Of a stretch of DNA of 64,000 nt, positions 1 to 12,276 are shown one piece after another; positions within the stretch are counted from its first letter, which is position 1; every line of letters begins with the position of its first letter. The stretch spans positions 104,304,501 through 104,368,500 of the forward strand of contig CM075353.1 in the NCBI GenBank assembly GCA_037693485.1, read 5' to 3'. The notes under the pieces are model-generated. The model searched no databases, was not told the DNA's origin, and saw only the letters and a program-made list of their open reading frames with translations. The stretch is from Kitagawia praeruptora (Eukaryota > Streptophyta > Magnoliopsida > Apiales > Apiaceae). A program made the position numbers and the translations under genes.

Positions 1-3000
1 ATCCTTCTGAAGTATTTACTTGGAGTCTTGCCCACTTGATTATCTCAACATCTCCTTGGAGAAGCTTTAAAACCTATAATTTCAAAATCAAATGAGTCAA
101 TACGTAGTTATGTATTCAATAGAGATAATGTGGTACAAGGTGCTTTGATATTATTCAACAACTAAGACCGCTAGTGGAAAATTGTAACGAAGAAAACAGA
201 ACAAGAGCAACAATCCATTATCTGTGATACCTTCAAAACCAACTAGGAAGCACGGAAGCAGTAAGAAAAATTCGAAAACTAATTCACAAGGTCACCTGTA
301 CTCGAGAAATGATATAGTCCATCTTCTCAGGCTATGCTATGTACCGATTTCTTAGAGCAACTCTAATGATTAGGAAAAAAATGCTAGGGATTGTTAGAAA
401 AAAAAGCTGCACAATACTTACTGGGCTAATATGAGGCCTAGCTCGTGGCGACCGTCTAATACAAAGGGTAGCAGCTAGCGCCATCCTCTCCATCAGGTCA
501 TGGTCATAGTTGGTGTCCAAGCTTGGGTCAAAAATTTGGGAAAACTTTCCTCCATTCAGAACCGGTCTTGCCTTTAAACAAGATTCTTATGTGCTCAGTG
601 AAACGAAAACAGATCTCCAAAGCCAAAATAAGGTTAGTAAATTGACTGAGGTAGAAAAACATACCCACATGACCAAGCTCTCTTCCCCTTCTGGATGTCC
701 ACTGCTTATAGGCTTTCGCCCTGAGAGAAGCTCGAGGAGTACAACGCCGAATGCAAAGACATCTATCTTGTCATTGACTTTGCCGTGCATGAAGTATTCT
801 GGAGCCAAGTAACTGCATTTGTTTTTAAAAAAATGATGCAAGTACTGATGAGTAACTAGTTGTGCAGTTTTGCAAAGTTATAAGTTATTGTATCAAGTAA
901 CAAGTGTTTCTATGATTAGAAGAAAAGCAAAAATCCATAAAAATGTTTGATGGTTTAGAACGTTACGGACCCAAATGTTCCTGCTACGTCAGTGCACGTC
1001 AAGTATGAGGACGTGGTTGATGCCCATTTAGCAAGTCCAAAATCAGAGAGCTGTTAAAATTAAGGGAAGGATCATGATTACCAATACTTTTACCAGCTTA
1101 AGTTAGATGAATTGAAGGGCACAAAAACAAAACCTGTGGCTCAAAATCATCAGAAAGGAGAATATTTGAGGATTTCACATCCCTGTGGACTACAGGTTTA
1201 GAACTTATGTTGTGAATATATTCCAGCGCCTCGGCTATGCCCACAGCCACTTTATACCTCTCACTCCATCCAAATGCAAGCAAATCTTTCTTGTTACCAT
1301 GAAGGTTATCCTCAAGACTTCCCCTTGATTGTAGATCATAAACTAAGAGGAGATTGCTGTCCTCGAAACAGAATCCAAAAAGGGAGATGACGTTTTTGTG
1401 ACATAAAGCAGTAATAATTTCAATCTCCAAAACAAACTCTTTAAGAACATCTTCAGATTTCTTGAGAATCTTCACAGCAAGTTCTTTGCCATCAGAAAGG
1501 CAACCTCTATAAACATGACTATTGCCTCCTTTTCCAATCAGATTGTCTGGAGCACCACAGCATAATATCTCAGTTAGACAGTGCACATATATGTAAGAGA
1601 AGACATATTCAAGTAATAGTATGATACAGTGGTAGAAGCAAACCAGGAATGAATTGGGACGTTGCCGAAAGAAGTTCATTGTATTGAAACAATCTGCAAG
1701 TTGCTGAGTACTTTTCATGCAGACCGTCCAGTTCTTCTAGTAGGCTTCTAGTAGCAGTACTTGGAGAAGATGGACCAATCAGTTTCCCATTACCAACAGG
1801 AAAAATTGCACCATTCATTTCGGAGAATTGACCATCATTGCAATGAAAATAGCTTTGCCTTTCACTGAAATCAAAGCTTGAAGCACAACTTCTACTAGGC
1901 AACCGCATGGCCCATTGAACAATAGATATCTGACTCGCAGAAGGCAACAAAGATCTGCCACTTTCCCAATGTGGTGAAGCAGCTCGGCAAAGAAGTGGCC
2001 ATCCAGGTTTCAGTTCAGGTGACTCGTTCCTTGACAGAAATTTTGACTTAATTAAACCTTCTGGTTTCTCGACAGGAACTATAGCCATAGAGTTGCATTT
2101 ATCAGTATTAGCAGAAGAGTCATCCATTGATGGGGCACATGTATTGTCCACAGAATGACAGTAAGGTGAACAAATTGAGCAAGTTCTGACTATCTCCTTA
2201 AGATCAGAGCCAAATTTCAATTGTATCTGACCCGAATTCGCAGAAATACCATGTTCACATTTCAAAGTGGGATTCACGAGACTGGCATCCGGTAATATAG
2301 TACATTCCTTACTTGATGAGCATTGAAGTGCAGAAAGTATATTATTCCTGTGATTCTCTTCAACTCCTGCAGAAAATATATATCTAAGAACATTTCTGCA
2401 ATAACATTTGTTTTTGTGTAAATGTAATGTCTAAAAAATACAAACACGGAGGGGATAAAAAAAGAAGAAGAAAACCTTTGGCCGCGCCAAGATTAGATTT
2501 TGAAGGAGTATCCTTATGAAAGGCGATTTTTCCATTATTAACAGCAAGAACCGAACAATTTTTTAATAGTTTCTTAGCACAGTATTTTGCAACGGAGACA
2601 GATGACCGAAGTGAATGATGATTTTGAGCTGTTCCCACAATAATTTCAGTAGCAAAGTAAGATTTTGCTTCACGAACTAGGATTTTACGGATGGATGACC
2701 CTCTGCAGACCTTCAGCTTGAGATCGACCTGACAAACATAACCACAAAAGTCTAAAAGGATCAACCAAGCTAATTCACTTAAAGCACAATGTTTTCCATC
2801 TTTAAAAGGAGAAAGAGACAACATATACAAACTTATTTAAAGGAATATTTGACTCAGATAGCCAAACAAAATGCATTGCATACTGTTAAGATCTACCGAC
2901 AACATCTAACTCTCAGGTCTTGACTAAATTCTAATTGTCTGTTAGGTTAAAGAAAACACTGAGAAAATACATAGAACCAAAAGTTTAATCTCACTCAAAA

Positions 3001-3893
3001 TCCAGTCTTCAAGGTCACAAACAAATATAACTACTACGAGTACTTTTTTAATATGCATTTCATCTTTTCCAGGCTTCCAGCTAACAAGACAAAAAACATG
3101 CTATTTTAAATGATAAGTTTTTCTTTTCTTTTCCCCTTTGGCCTTTGCTATCTTCAAATTAAAACAGAACACTAAACAAAAAAAAGATAAAGGGAAATTA
3201 TCTTTTTAAAAAGAAAAATGTAGAACCTGTTTTAAATTGCAGAAGCCTTCGTATACAGCAAGAACAGAATCAAAAGCCTTAACTAGTGTCAGCAGAGATG
3301 ACTTCCCATCTTGATCCACAATTTCTACACACACAAGCAAACACTTAACAAATTAGTCCATTGACTTAAATTTTAATCAAACTGTCTGAAACCGTTATGT
3401 AATCGACTAGGATGACAACGTCTGACACGACCCAAAACCGGACTGAAAATCTAAAAAGACCGAAATGATGTGTTTATTAATACTGTAAATTATAATTTCA
3501 AAAAACTTATGTATCAGATATCAGTAAAATTTATAACAAACACGATCACTACCTAACACACACTATGTAATTAATATGATCATATGTTCGATTCTACACA
3601 AAAAAATAAATAAATAAACTCAAGAAATGAGTTGGAGACTACAAAGATTCATCAAACCAAGCTCACCAAATTACAGGTATAAAAGATAGAAAAAAAATTA
3701 AGCTTCTTAGAAATTATTTACTAACAAACCTACCGTGATCACCAAGAACATGAAGAGCAATGACACGATCACCAGTTTGCGCAACATTAACAAGTGCCCA
3801 TGTTAATAATTCTCTGCTCTTTGAGTCCATCTTCACCCCAACCACCACTGTCCTGTCTGAACATGAATCTCCGGTAACCACATGTTGACTCAT
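1..3893 (-). CDS. Receptor-like cytoplasmic kinase with N-terminal USP domain (C-terminus off window)
   Basis: Predicted cytoplasmic Ser/Thr kinase with an N-terminal universal-stress-protein (Usp, adenine-nucleotide alpha-hydrolase-like) domain. I read nine exons with GT/AG junctions and consistent phase: 3734-3893, 3227-3324, 2476-2728, 1644-2366, 1134-1546, 971-1050, 665-812, 422-571 and 1-73 (cut by the window edge), about 699 codons so far. The Usp domain is residues ~10-165 (exons 1-3). A Ser-rich linker fills exon 4. The kinase starts near residue 411 with glycine loop GKGGNSHV, then AVKIL lysine, HRDVKSSN (RD type), SDFGLAK and YLAPEYF, so all catalytic motifs are present. The architecture matches plant RLCK class VI-like proteins. 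I chose MSQHVV as start; an in-frame ATG at 3948-3950 would add 19 residues. No activator or substrate can be read from the sequence. Identity is fairly certain; some exon ends may be off by a few bases. Confidence 0.88.
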
Positions 3894-4062
3894 TATTATT
3901 TCTTTATATTCCGGCAACTTTAATCTTCTTCCGGCCAAATGTTGAACCACTCATTTGTGACAATAAATAAAAGTAATGAAATGTTGTTACTTTGGTTTTG
4001 AATGTTTGTGTGTAGTTTATGTTTTGAGGGCCTCTCTTGTTGAAAGATGAAATTAAAGGCAA

Positions 4063-4100
4063 CCAGAGAGAGAGAGACAGAGACAGAGAAAGAGAGAGAC
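4063..4100 (-). repeat. GA/CT-rich microsatellite in kinase 5' leader region
   Basis: An imperfect GA repeat on the plus strand (CT-rich on the kinase strand) lies 170-205 bp upstream of the chosen kinase ATG. CT-rich tracts are common in plant 5' leaders and core promoters. A leader role here is inferred from position only. Confidence 0.5.
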
Positions 4101-5905
4101 GTAGATATGATTCGGTGCTGCTACGACTATTATATGTTGTTGCAAATTCATTGCTCTTAATATAAAGTAAGTTTTCTTCATATAACAATACTATAACATG
4201 GATTCTACGTATCCAAAGATACTTGTTATGTTAAAACAATACACATATATACGCATCCACAATACACATACACATCCATACACAAAATATGACAAATAAA
4301 GCACTGAAGTATGACAAATCAAGCATTACATGAATTTTAGTAAATTTTTACTTTTTATGACACGCACATTTTCATCTCGTTTTCGATAAAATTTAAAGAG
4401 TAAATTATTGAATAATGACCGTATTTTATCACATCCATTACAAAATAAATATAGAATAAAAAAGTCATAACCAATGTGTTTGTAGTGTATATTATTTTAA
4501 ACTAAAACAAAACATCTGAAGTCGGAAACTTAAGCAGCCTGTTTAGTTAGGTAGCATAGAAGTTTATGTAGATTGATTAAAGTTGGATAATATATTTTAG
4601 TATTGTTCATGATTGGTACAGCGTACACGCCTGACCAAAAATAACAAATTTAGAACGTAATTTTTTTTTTTTTGATAAAAAATTTAGAACGTATTTTAAA
4701 TGCTCCCAAATACTTGTTGAATATACCGGAGATCCCGAAACTTGTCCTAAAAATATTTTCAATACTTTTCATGTGTCATGTTTATGGTAATTTTTTCGAT
4801 ATAAAATGAGACATTACATCTATATATATGAACTCATGAATTAAAATTGATTCAAAAAAAAAAAAACTCATGAATTAAAATGTATCATATATTATGTTAT
4901 ATCATTTTATAAAAAATTTCGGAATAATTTAGAATAATTATCACTACTCATTTTATTTTTCTTGATCCTGCGTGACTAAATTATTATTTGTATTTCCTCG
5001 CATAGAATTTATGTAATCTAGCAAGCGTGTTGTACTATTTCCAACTAATCAAACCGTCAAAGATTAACATAATTTGTTTATTAAATTACATTGTATGTGA
5101 GAATTTGAATTTTCAATTGTAATAACAAGTTAAACTTTTTTCCCCAAAAAAATTAATGAAATAAAATAAAAGGGAATTTATTTTTTATTAAGGTATATGG
5201 GGTGTCAAAAATAAAATGAGACTAGTAAAGTAGCGGTACAGGGAGTATGAAACAGTCCTAATATATTTGTGTGGCAGTAGCTAACGATGTCGCAAGGGTC
5301 GATCCAACGCTCCAAGCTTTAGCATTTTCACATGCAATTATCTTAAGCCACTGATTTTTACCCCTTTTATTTTCCTGGCTCATGAGTTTGGAAAGCAACG
5401 TGCGTGCGGCCTATTAATGCTAGTGAAACAGGTACTATATAATTAGGCTCTGAACAAATGTGGACGTACAATTTTTGTTAATCTGCATGCAATGCAATGC
5501 ATTTATAAAGGCACATAACAGTTATACATGTCACGGGCTAACAAAAATAATTGGTACAAATATATCAGAAAAGCAATGCACAAATAAGCTCCTATTGGGA
5601 TTTCAAAATTTAGAAGGAAACATCTCAAAATTATCATTGTCTTGCACAAAAATGAAATAATATGATTCACCTTACATATCCCAAAATTCGAAAATATTTT
5701 TAAATTATACATGACGTATTTTTATTCATAATATTTATGTATATTTATAAGTGATTCATCTCATTTATGAAAAAATAATAAATAATATTATGATAATTTA
5801 ACATTTAAAAACAATTTTAAAATTTCTAACATTTCTCCTAAAAAATTGACATCTAGCACATTTGCAAGATCCAGAGCGTACATATTCTTTGCAAAGACAA
5901 TCTAT
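4101..5905. other. AT-rich spacer, no gene seen
   Basis: This stretch separates the kinase from the MITE at 5906. It is AT-rich with short A/T runs. The longest open frames (about 5460-5712, either strand) show no recognisable motif and overlap each other. No RNA gene or complete transposon end was found. Confidence 0.6.
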
Positions 5906-6321
5906 GGGGTCGTTTGGGAAATCTTAAAATAAGTTACTTAACACTTATATGAAGTAAGTAACTTATATGAAGTAAGTAATAAGTGACTTACAACTTATAT
6001 TTTCGTGTTTGGGTGTTTAACTTATAAGTTGGTAAAATATTTATTAAATTAAATTTAAAAATATTAATTATTTAATATAATAATCCCAGTACATGCATAT
6101 GACATTTATAAATATAAATGTAAAAATATAAAATATTAAACAAGTTAAAAAATCAAGTAATACGAAATAAGTTGGAAAAAAGTACGTCATTACTAACTTA
6201 TCACTTATCAACTTATTTGGCAAAATAAGTCCATTCTACTTGTGCACACAAACGATCCGAAATAAGTTGAAACGGACTTATCCTCAGATAAGTTCATTTT
6301 TGTCCGTAGACAAACACCCCC
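5906..6321. mobile_element. MITE with GGGG-TCGTTTG terminal inverted repeats
   Basis: The ends are GGGGTCGTTTG and, read inward from the other side, GGGGGTGTTTG (9 of 11 match), flanked on both sides by TAT. The interior is non-coding and AT-rich, with repeated AAGTAAGTAACTTAT-like motifs near the left end and related motifs near the right. Ends of this kind are typical of non-autonomous PIF/Harbinger or hAT elements. The 3-bp flank favours PIF/Harbinger, though TAT is not its usual TAA/TTA target. Superfamily is uncertain. Confidence 0.55.
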
Positions 6322-7589
6322 TATATCTGGATTCTCGTAGGACTTTGTATCTTTACTTTTCACTAATAATTCAGATTCGTATAAAGGCACGTGTGTGTAA
6401 GTGGATACATACTACTGTATAATCTTAACATTAAACCACATTAACTACTTGATCGTCAAGTGAATTGTTCACTACTGGACAATGGACATCAAGGCCAGTA
6501 TCAGGGAGGTAGGAGTGAGCATTTTATGGGTCACAACTGGGAACCGAATCGAATCGAAATTTCGGGTTTGGGTGGGGTCTTTTAAAATTCGGGTCCAGTT
6601 CAATTCTTTAAATTCAAAAATCACTACTAGAAAAAAGCTCATAAACATCGGTTTCTGGCCGATGTCTATGAAAAAACCATACCGATGTCTTTGTCGGTGA
6701 TGTTAAAAGTCCCATGTCATAGACATCGGTTTTTGACCAATGTCTAGCAAGCTATTACACATCGATTTTAAACCAAAAAAATGATGTTTATATCTAGTTG
6801 TTTTGCATAAATGCATGAGCCTGACTTCTCTACCATACTATTACAGGTGCTAGATGCAATTAAACATGTTATACACAACTCATAATTCGACATATATATC
6901 ATTATTTGGAAGTAAAATGATGTCTAAGGCCCTTTTAGACATCGGTTTCTTCGATCGCAACTGATGTATCAAGTCATATTAGACATCGGTTTTGGACGAT
7001 GTCAAATATAACCTTAGACAACGGTTTTCTTTGTAATAACCGATGTGGAAGAGTATATTAGACATCACTTTTTTATACTTATTCGCTATTTAAATTGAAG
7101 TTAGACATCGATTTTATTTGTGATAACCGTTGTGTACAAACATATAGACATCGTTTTTTACTAATGTCTTTTTTTTTCCTGTACTATTTTTTGATAAATA
7201 TATGTTGTCTAATTATTATTAGACATCGATCTTCTACATTTGTGACATTTGTGTTTTTGTTAGACATCCATTATATATATGTTTTACATTTACATAATAT
7301 CCAAACATTGATACCTTAATCCAAAACATTCATCTCATAAGTCATAACCACAACTATTCAATTTGTCATTTACAAAATATCCAACCAATGTCACTCAAAC
7401 AACCATAATCCAAACGAATCTACTATATCTAAAGAACTAGCTATACACCAATCCGCAAAACCAACAAAAATGTTTGCTACTACCATATGCAAAAACAACC
7501 TAACTCCTAGAAAGTTAGAACCATATCAAGTATTTACTAGTCCAATGTACATCCCAGATGCTCGAACAGAACCCTATGTTGATTAAACA

Positions 7590-8720
7590 TCGCCTTTGAC
7601 GAACTCAAGACCATCAAGTACTCCTGCAAGTGAAAAAACAAGAAAGGATCAGCATATACTTACCTTCTCAAATATTTCTGCATGTGTAACTAGAAGAAAG
7701 ATAGGGATACCCTATCATACACAATCACCTTATCATTAAGCATCTCCTTCTCCTGGTATGTGTAACTGGTCTCTCTGTTGTTCTTCAAATCATACCTGTT
7801 ATACAAAGCATTCATTTAAATTATAAAACAAAATACAAAAACCTATAAATATGGCTGATTGGAGCTTGAATCTAAGGTCCTTCAAGGCAACAAAATCTTA
7901 CTTTTAATAATCAAAAACTAATGGAGGCAAAATGGAGTAAGGAAAGTTAGTTTTTAGTTTATATCAATTCAAAAGCACTAATCAGAGTTTTAGGAAACAT
8001 TCTAATAATAATACTACACTGAACGGCGTGAAAATTTAACAAATGAAAGGCAATGTCGAAAATGGTAGATAACATTTTCCTTTTACCATTTCTTGTTTCT
8101 CTATATTTGTTTCAATTTTTTTCCAGATTTTCCTCTGAGATACACTGAACATTACCCCTTATACCAGTGATGTATCCATATGGGACCCCATGAACACAAA
8201 AGGTATCAACCTAGATTGTAGCTTTTTTCTCGTTAAATGTATATACATCCTGAGATGGAATAACTCACTGGTCAGATAGATAAACCTACCTTTCAAAGTT
8301 CCATATACTGAATATAAAGAGAACAGCTACCATATGTTATTTTGCAGTAATACATGTCAAATGTTTTACAAAGTTGTGGCATATCTCTAAGTAGTATACA
8401 TCATACTTATGTCTCTGACTATATGACGAAGAGATCTAAACACTTTGCATACTTCAAAAAAAATATTTCAGGTCATTCTCTAAACAATCAGGAACCACAT
8501 ATATTAGCATGAAACAAACCAATTGTTGTGCACATATTCTACCCTAGAACTTACTTATAGAAATTATGTAAGATATGAAAAGAAAAACACAAACCTGGCG
8601 TGTATGAGATATATAGAAGTGCAAAAGATGCAGTAAGCCTTGATAATGCATTTCTAACTCCAACTTTACTCCAAACAGGATGCTCCTCAGCAGAGCATGT
8701 TACTTTAATCCTTCCCACCT
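7590..8720 (-). pseudogene. Further exon-like fragments in the CACTA element, source unknown
   Basis: Minus-strand stretches look like exons with splice borders. About 8597-8710 reads TCSAEEHPVWSKVGVRNAL and LTASFALLYIS before a GT. About 7727-7793 reads YDLKNNRETSYTYQEKEM between AG and GT. About 7580-7625 could be a terminal exon ending in a stop. The codon-like character and splice signals suggest one or more captured host genes, possibly different from the prolyl-tRNA synthetase. I do not recognise the source and do not assign a function. Confidence 0.35.
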
Positions 8721-10010
8721 CACCTCTTTATTAACAAATAATAAAAGAGATGTCATCTATAGATATTATGGATGGAACAATAAATCAAGCCTATGTATGA
8801 TGACACACAATACCAAAAGTAGCGAAATGATTCACTCCGAAAATTCGGACTGAACCATTGTAGTATTTTTGCTAAACTTCTTCTTACTTTGGAGTTAACA
8901 TTCCAGCATCTTAGCATGCCCGGGTAACTGGAGAATTAAGGCTTCTGATGTCCTAGAACTTTACAACACTGAAACGAAGGCAAATTGTAGAGTTAAGCTT
9001 TGGACATTCACCAATATAAAGATTCAAACCACAATTACTTTCCTACACAACTGTCCACTGCTCTAGCAGTAGCAATAGACATCTCATCCCTAAGATAGAT
9101 GAGGCTGCTACAAATGGTAAGATGAGGCTGACAAATAAAGCTGCTACAAAGTAATTAATATGTAGAAGGCACATACAGTCAAAGTAATTAATTCATATGT
9201 AGAAGGCACATACATTCAAAGTAATTCATGTGTGAAAGTATCATCTAAACATTAACCCAACTAAGGGTTATGTTACAGACCCCTATAATATGGTATCATT
9301 TGTTTGCCCTATCTATAAAGGCACAAACATAATCCAAATCATGCAAATGTAACGCAAAAAGAGACATCACCTAAACAAGAAAATCGTTAAATAATTTTGA
9401 AATGTCTATCAAATTAAACACTCAAATGCTAAATTGTATAGAGAATTTGTAGGGGTGGGGGTAACAAATGGGACTTCACATAAACAACATAAAGGCATAA
9501 GAACTCTAAATGCATATATGTTCAGTACATGAATCATATAACAAGGGAAGTAACAGTGGATATTAAATAAGGTTATTAATAAGAAAGCTTGCAACATGTT
9601 TAACTTACAGACATAATGAAGTATGTGCAGCAAAGCCCAAAGGCTATACTTTACAGGACTAAAAAACTGAAAAATTTCTTAAAGCTATCAGAGATCCAAA
9701 TCTTCTGTGTACATTAATATACAAGTCACACTGAGATCAGGCAGAATTGTGCCTAATGAAGTCAGTGTAACCCATGCAACCTAACAGGTAAAAGAGTCTG
9801 TATGGTAAGTGCATAATGCCTCTGTAAGGTAAAAAAAAGTGCATACAAAGTACAATGTCGACACATAATACATTAACTTTTGGGAAAATTCAATATTCAG
9901 TCACCAAATGACTAAGCAACTACAGCAAGATAAATCAAACAGATAATAATTCAACTTGGCAACAACCTACCACACTATGCGGAAATCAGAAAAACAAATT
10001 AACTACTCAC

Positions 10011-10690
10011 CTCTGGAGCAAAGCCTTCGATATGATCTGCTTCACGTTCTAGTGCAGCTTTAGATACAAAGAGTGGGAAAGAGCAATCCTCGATCTCCAT
10101 CTTTTCAATCTCTTTTTCAAAAAATTCCTTACACTAAGATAGAAACAAGGAAAAAAAATTAGGATCCTTGCAAGTGGGAAAAACAACGACGAAATATATA
10201 CAGCTTAAATTTATCTTGTGCTCAACACAGGAAGATGATAGTATATCTTAGTAAGAAAACAATTATACAGTAAACTTCACAACGCTAGCAACAGACATAA
10301 TTACACACTTTCATGAGCTTCCAGATTTTCCAGGCCCATGGCCTTATGATGTAGCAGCCTGATATATCATATATAGTACCCAATCATTTCAGCGCTAACA
10401 ACCTGAAAGGATTAAGAAAGAACCAAAGGTAAGGTAAGGCACATCATTCCCGAAGATGATTAACATTAATCAAAATTAATCATATAAGACTCACATATTC
10501 GAAGTTTAGCAAGAAGTAAATAAATGATAGTCAATTCAGCACAGATGTTTCAGAGTCAAAACAATATATTTGTTAATAGCCTTTAAAAATAATTCATTAC
10601 CTGCGAGTACCATTCACCAAAGTTTTCATCCTTTTTAAAGGAGAGACCAAGTCCAGTTTCCTTCTTAACTTCCTTTTCCTTCTTAACATA
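10011..10690 (-). pseudogene. Captured fragment of cytosolic proline--tRNA ligase gene
   Basis: Three minus-strand exons with intact GT/AG borders encode the N-terminal part of a cytosolic-type prolyl-tRNA synthetase. The exon at about 10591-10690 ends KKETGLGLSFKKDENFGEWYS. The exon at 10305-10402 has VVSAEMIGYY and then, after an extra ATAT causing a frameshift and stop, DISGCYIIRPWAWKIW. The exon at 10011-10133 reads CKEFFEKEIEKM, then SFPLFVSK and IEGFAPEV. This is the start of the class II synthetase core; the ATP- and proline-binding remainder is absent. Intron retention shows capture at the DNA level rather than retroposition. A CT-rich 5' leader-like stretch upstream (10900-11300) may have come with it. 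It cannot make a working enzyme. Confidence 0.82.
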
Positions 10691-12276
10691 ACACATTTAT
10701 AACCCACACACATCATATAATGAAAACATAGACTGGAACATCGTATAAAACAGGCAATATACCACTTTTAATAGGTACAGTATTCCCCAACTAGTTGTCA
10801 AAAGGGCTACACAAATTTCTTATTAAATCGAACTATGACACTTACATATGAACTACCCAAATCTAATCATCATATTCAAAATTAAAAAACCCTAAAAATT
10901 CACAATCAGAGAAAATTACCAATCGGAGCTTGTAATTCGAGTAGGAGAAAAGTTTAATCGGTGCTTGTAATTTACAAAATCAGTGGAGATCTACATACAA
11001 TCGGAGCTTGTAATCGGAGGAGAGTGTTTGTGGAGAGAGATGAGCGGGTGTGTGTGTGAGAGAGAGAGAGGGGGGAGAGTGGGTAAAAGAAATGAAGAGT
11101 GGGTAAAAGAAATGAAGCTCAATCGGAGCTTATTCGGACTTCATTCGTCGGAGAGAGAGATAGATTTAGGGTTCTTGGAGGAGAGGCTGGGTGAGTGAGT
11201 GTGTGAATGAGAGAGCTAGGGTTTAGAATTGAGAGTGTTTTTATATTTTATGTTTTTAATTAATTTGTTTGAGAGAGAGAGGGTGATTGTGTGTGTTTGA
11301 TAAATTGGGGGAACAAAAATTCGTGTTAAGGGGGGAAACATTTTAACAAATTGGGGGAAACATTTCAAGGGGAAATTATTTGGGGTACGCGTGGGAATTT
11401 TTTATTTTTTACAATTTATTTAAGACATCGGTTCTTCTTGAAAGTGATGTCTTAAAACATAAAGACATCAGTTTTATTGCGAGCGATGTCTTAAAACACA
11501 AAGACATCGGTGGCATTACTGACCGATGTTAAAGGTGTGATGTCTATTAACAGATTTCTAGTAGTGAATATTCGGTTCTAGGTTCGATTCAGTTCGGTTC
11601 TTGGCAGTCACAACCCGAAAGAACCTAATTGAACCGATAAATTATGTACTCTTTTAAGTTTTAATGCATTTATGTAATATATATAATATAATACACTACT
11701 AAGACTTCTCTTTAGACTTTAGGTTTATACAAACGCACACAGCCGTGACATTCGACATCAAAAGAAGAAGACACAGTCTGGGTCATCAAGAGGAAGACAA
11801 CACTCGACATCAAATGGATAATATGGATTCGGGTTCGGGTCGTTCGACAAAAGATTCAGTAAGTAACTTAGACTCTAATTTACTATCAATGGATAATTTA
11901 TTATTATCAATTTAATCTAATTCAATAACTTTCTTAGATTCTTAGTATCTTAGATTCTTGAATCTTGATAATCAATAGTATATTAGACTCTAATTTACTC
12001 TTAGTATGTTAGACTCTTAGTATCTTAGACTCTTAATATCTTAGATTCTTGATAATCAATTGTAGATAATCTGTTTTTAGTATAATTGTATATTTGTATA
12101 TTTGCTCTAATCTGTTTGTATAATCTGTTTGTGATTTTTTAATTCATAAATCTGTTTTTAGGGTTATTTTGATTTGGGTATTTCTGGATTTTGCATTTTC
12201 ATTCAATTTGGTGCTATTAATTCATAAATCTGGATTGATATGGGTTAATTTTTGATGTTATTTTTCTCAAAATCCT

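Larger units (their letters stand above)
6622..11566. mobile_element. CACTA (En/Spm) non-autonomous element with captured host exons
   Basis: The ends are CACTACTAGAAA and TTTCTAGTAGTG, flanked by a perfect 3-bp target duplication AAT (6619-6621 and 11567-11569). Both subterminal zones (about 6640-7310 and 11420-11545) hold many copies of an ACATCGGT/ACCGATGT motif in both orientations, as expected for transposase binding sites of this superfamily. I found no TNPA- or TNPD-like transposase. Instead the interior contains intron-exon fragments on the minus strand, one group from a prolyl-tRNA synthetase gene (10011-10690). Length is 4945 bp. It inserted into the hAT element and so is younger than it. 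Confidence 0.92.

Noticed and set aside
3904..4188. 94-codon minus-strand ORF upstream of the kinase
   Set aside because: It is largely the CT microsatellite translated as Ser-Leu repeats and overlaps the kinase start region.
10983..11198. 71-codon ORF in the CACTA element
   Set aside because: GA-rich leader-like repeats give a low-complexity frame with no motif.
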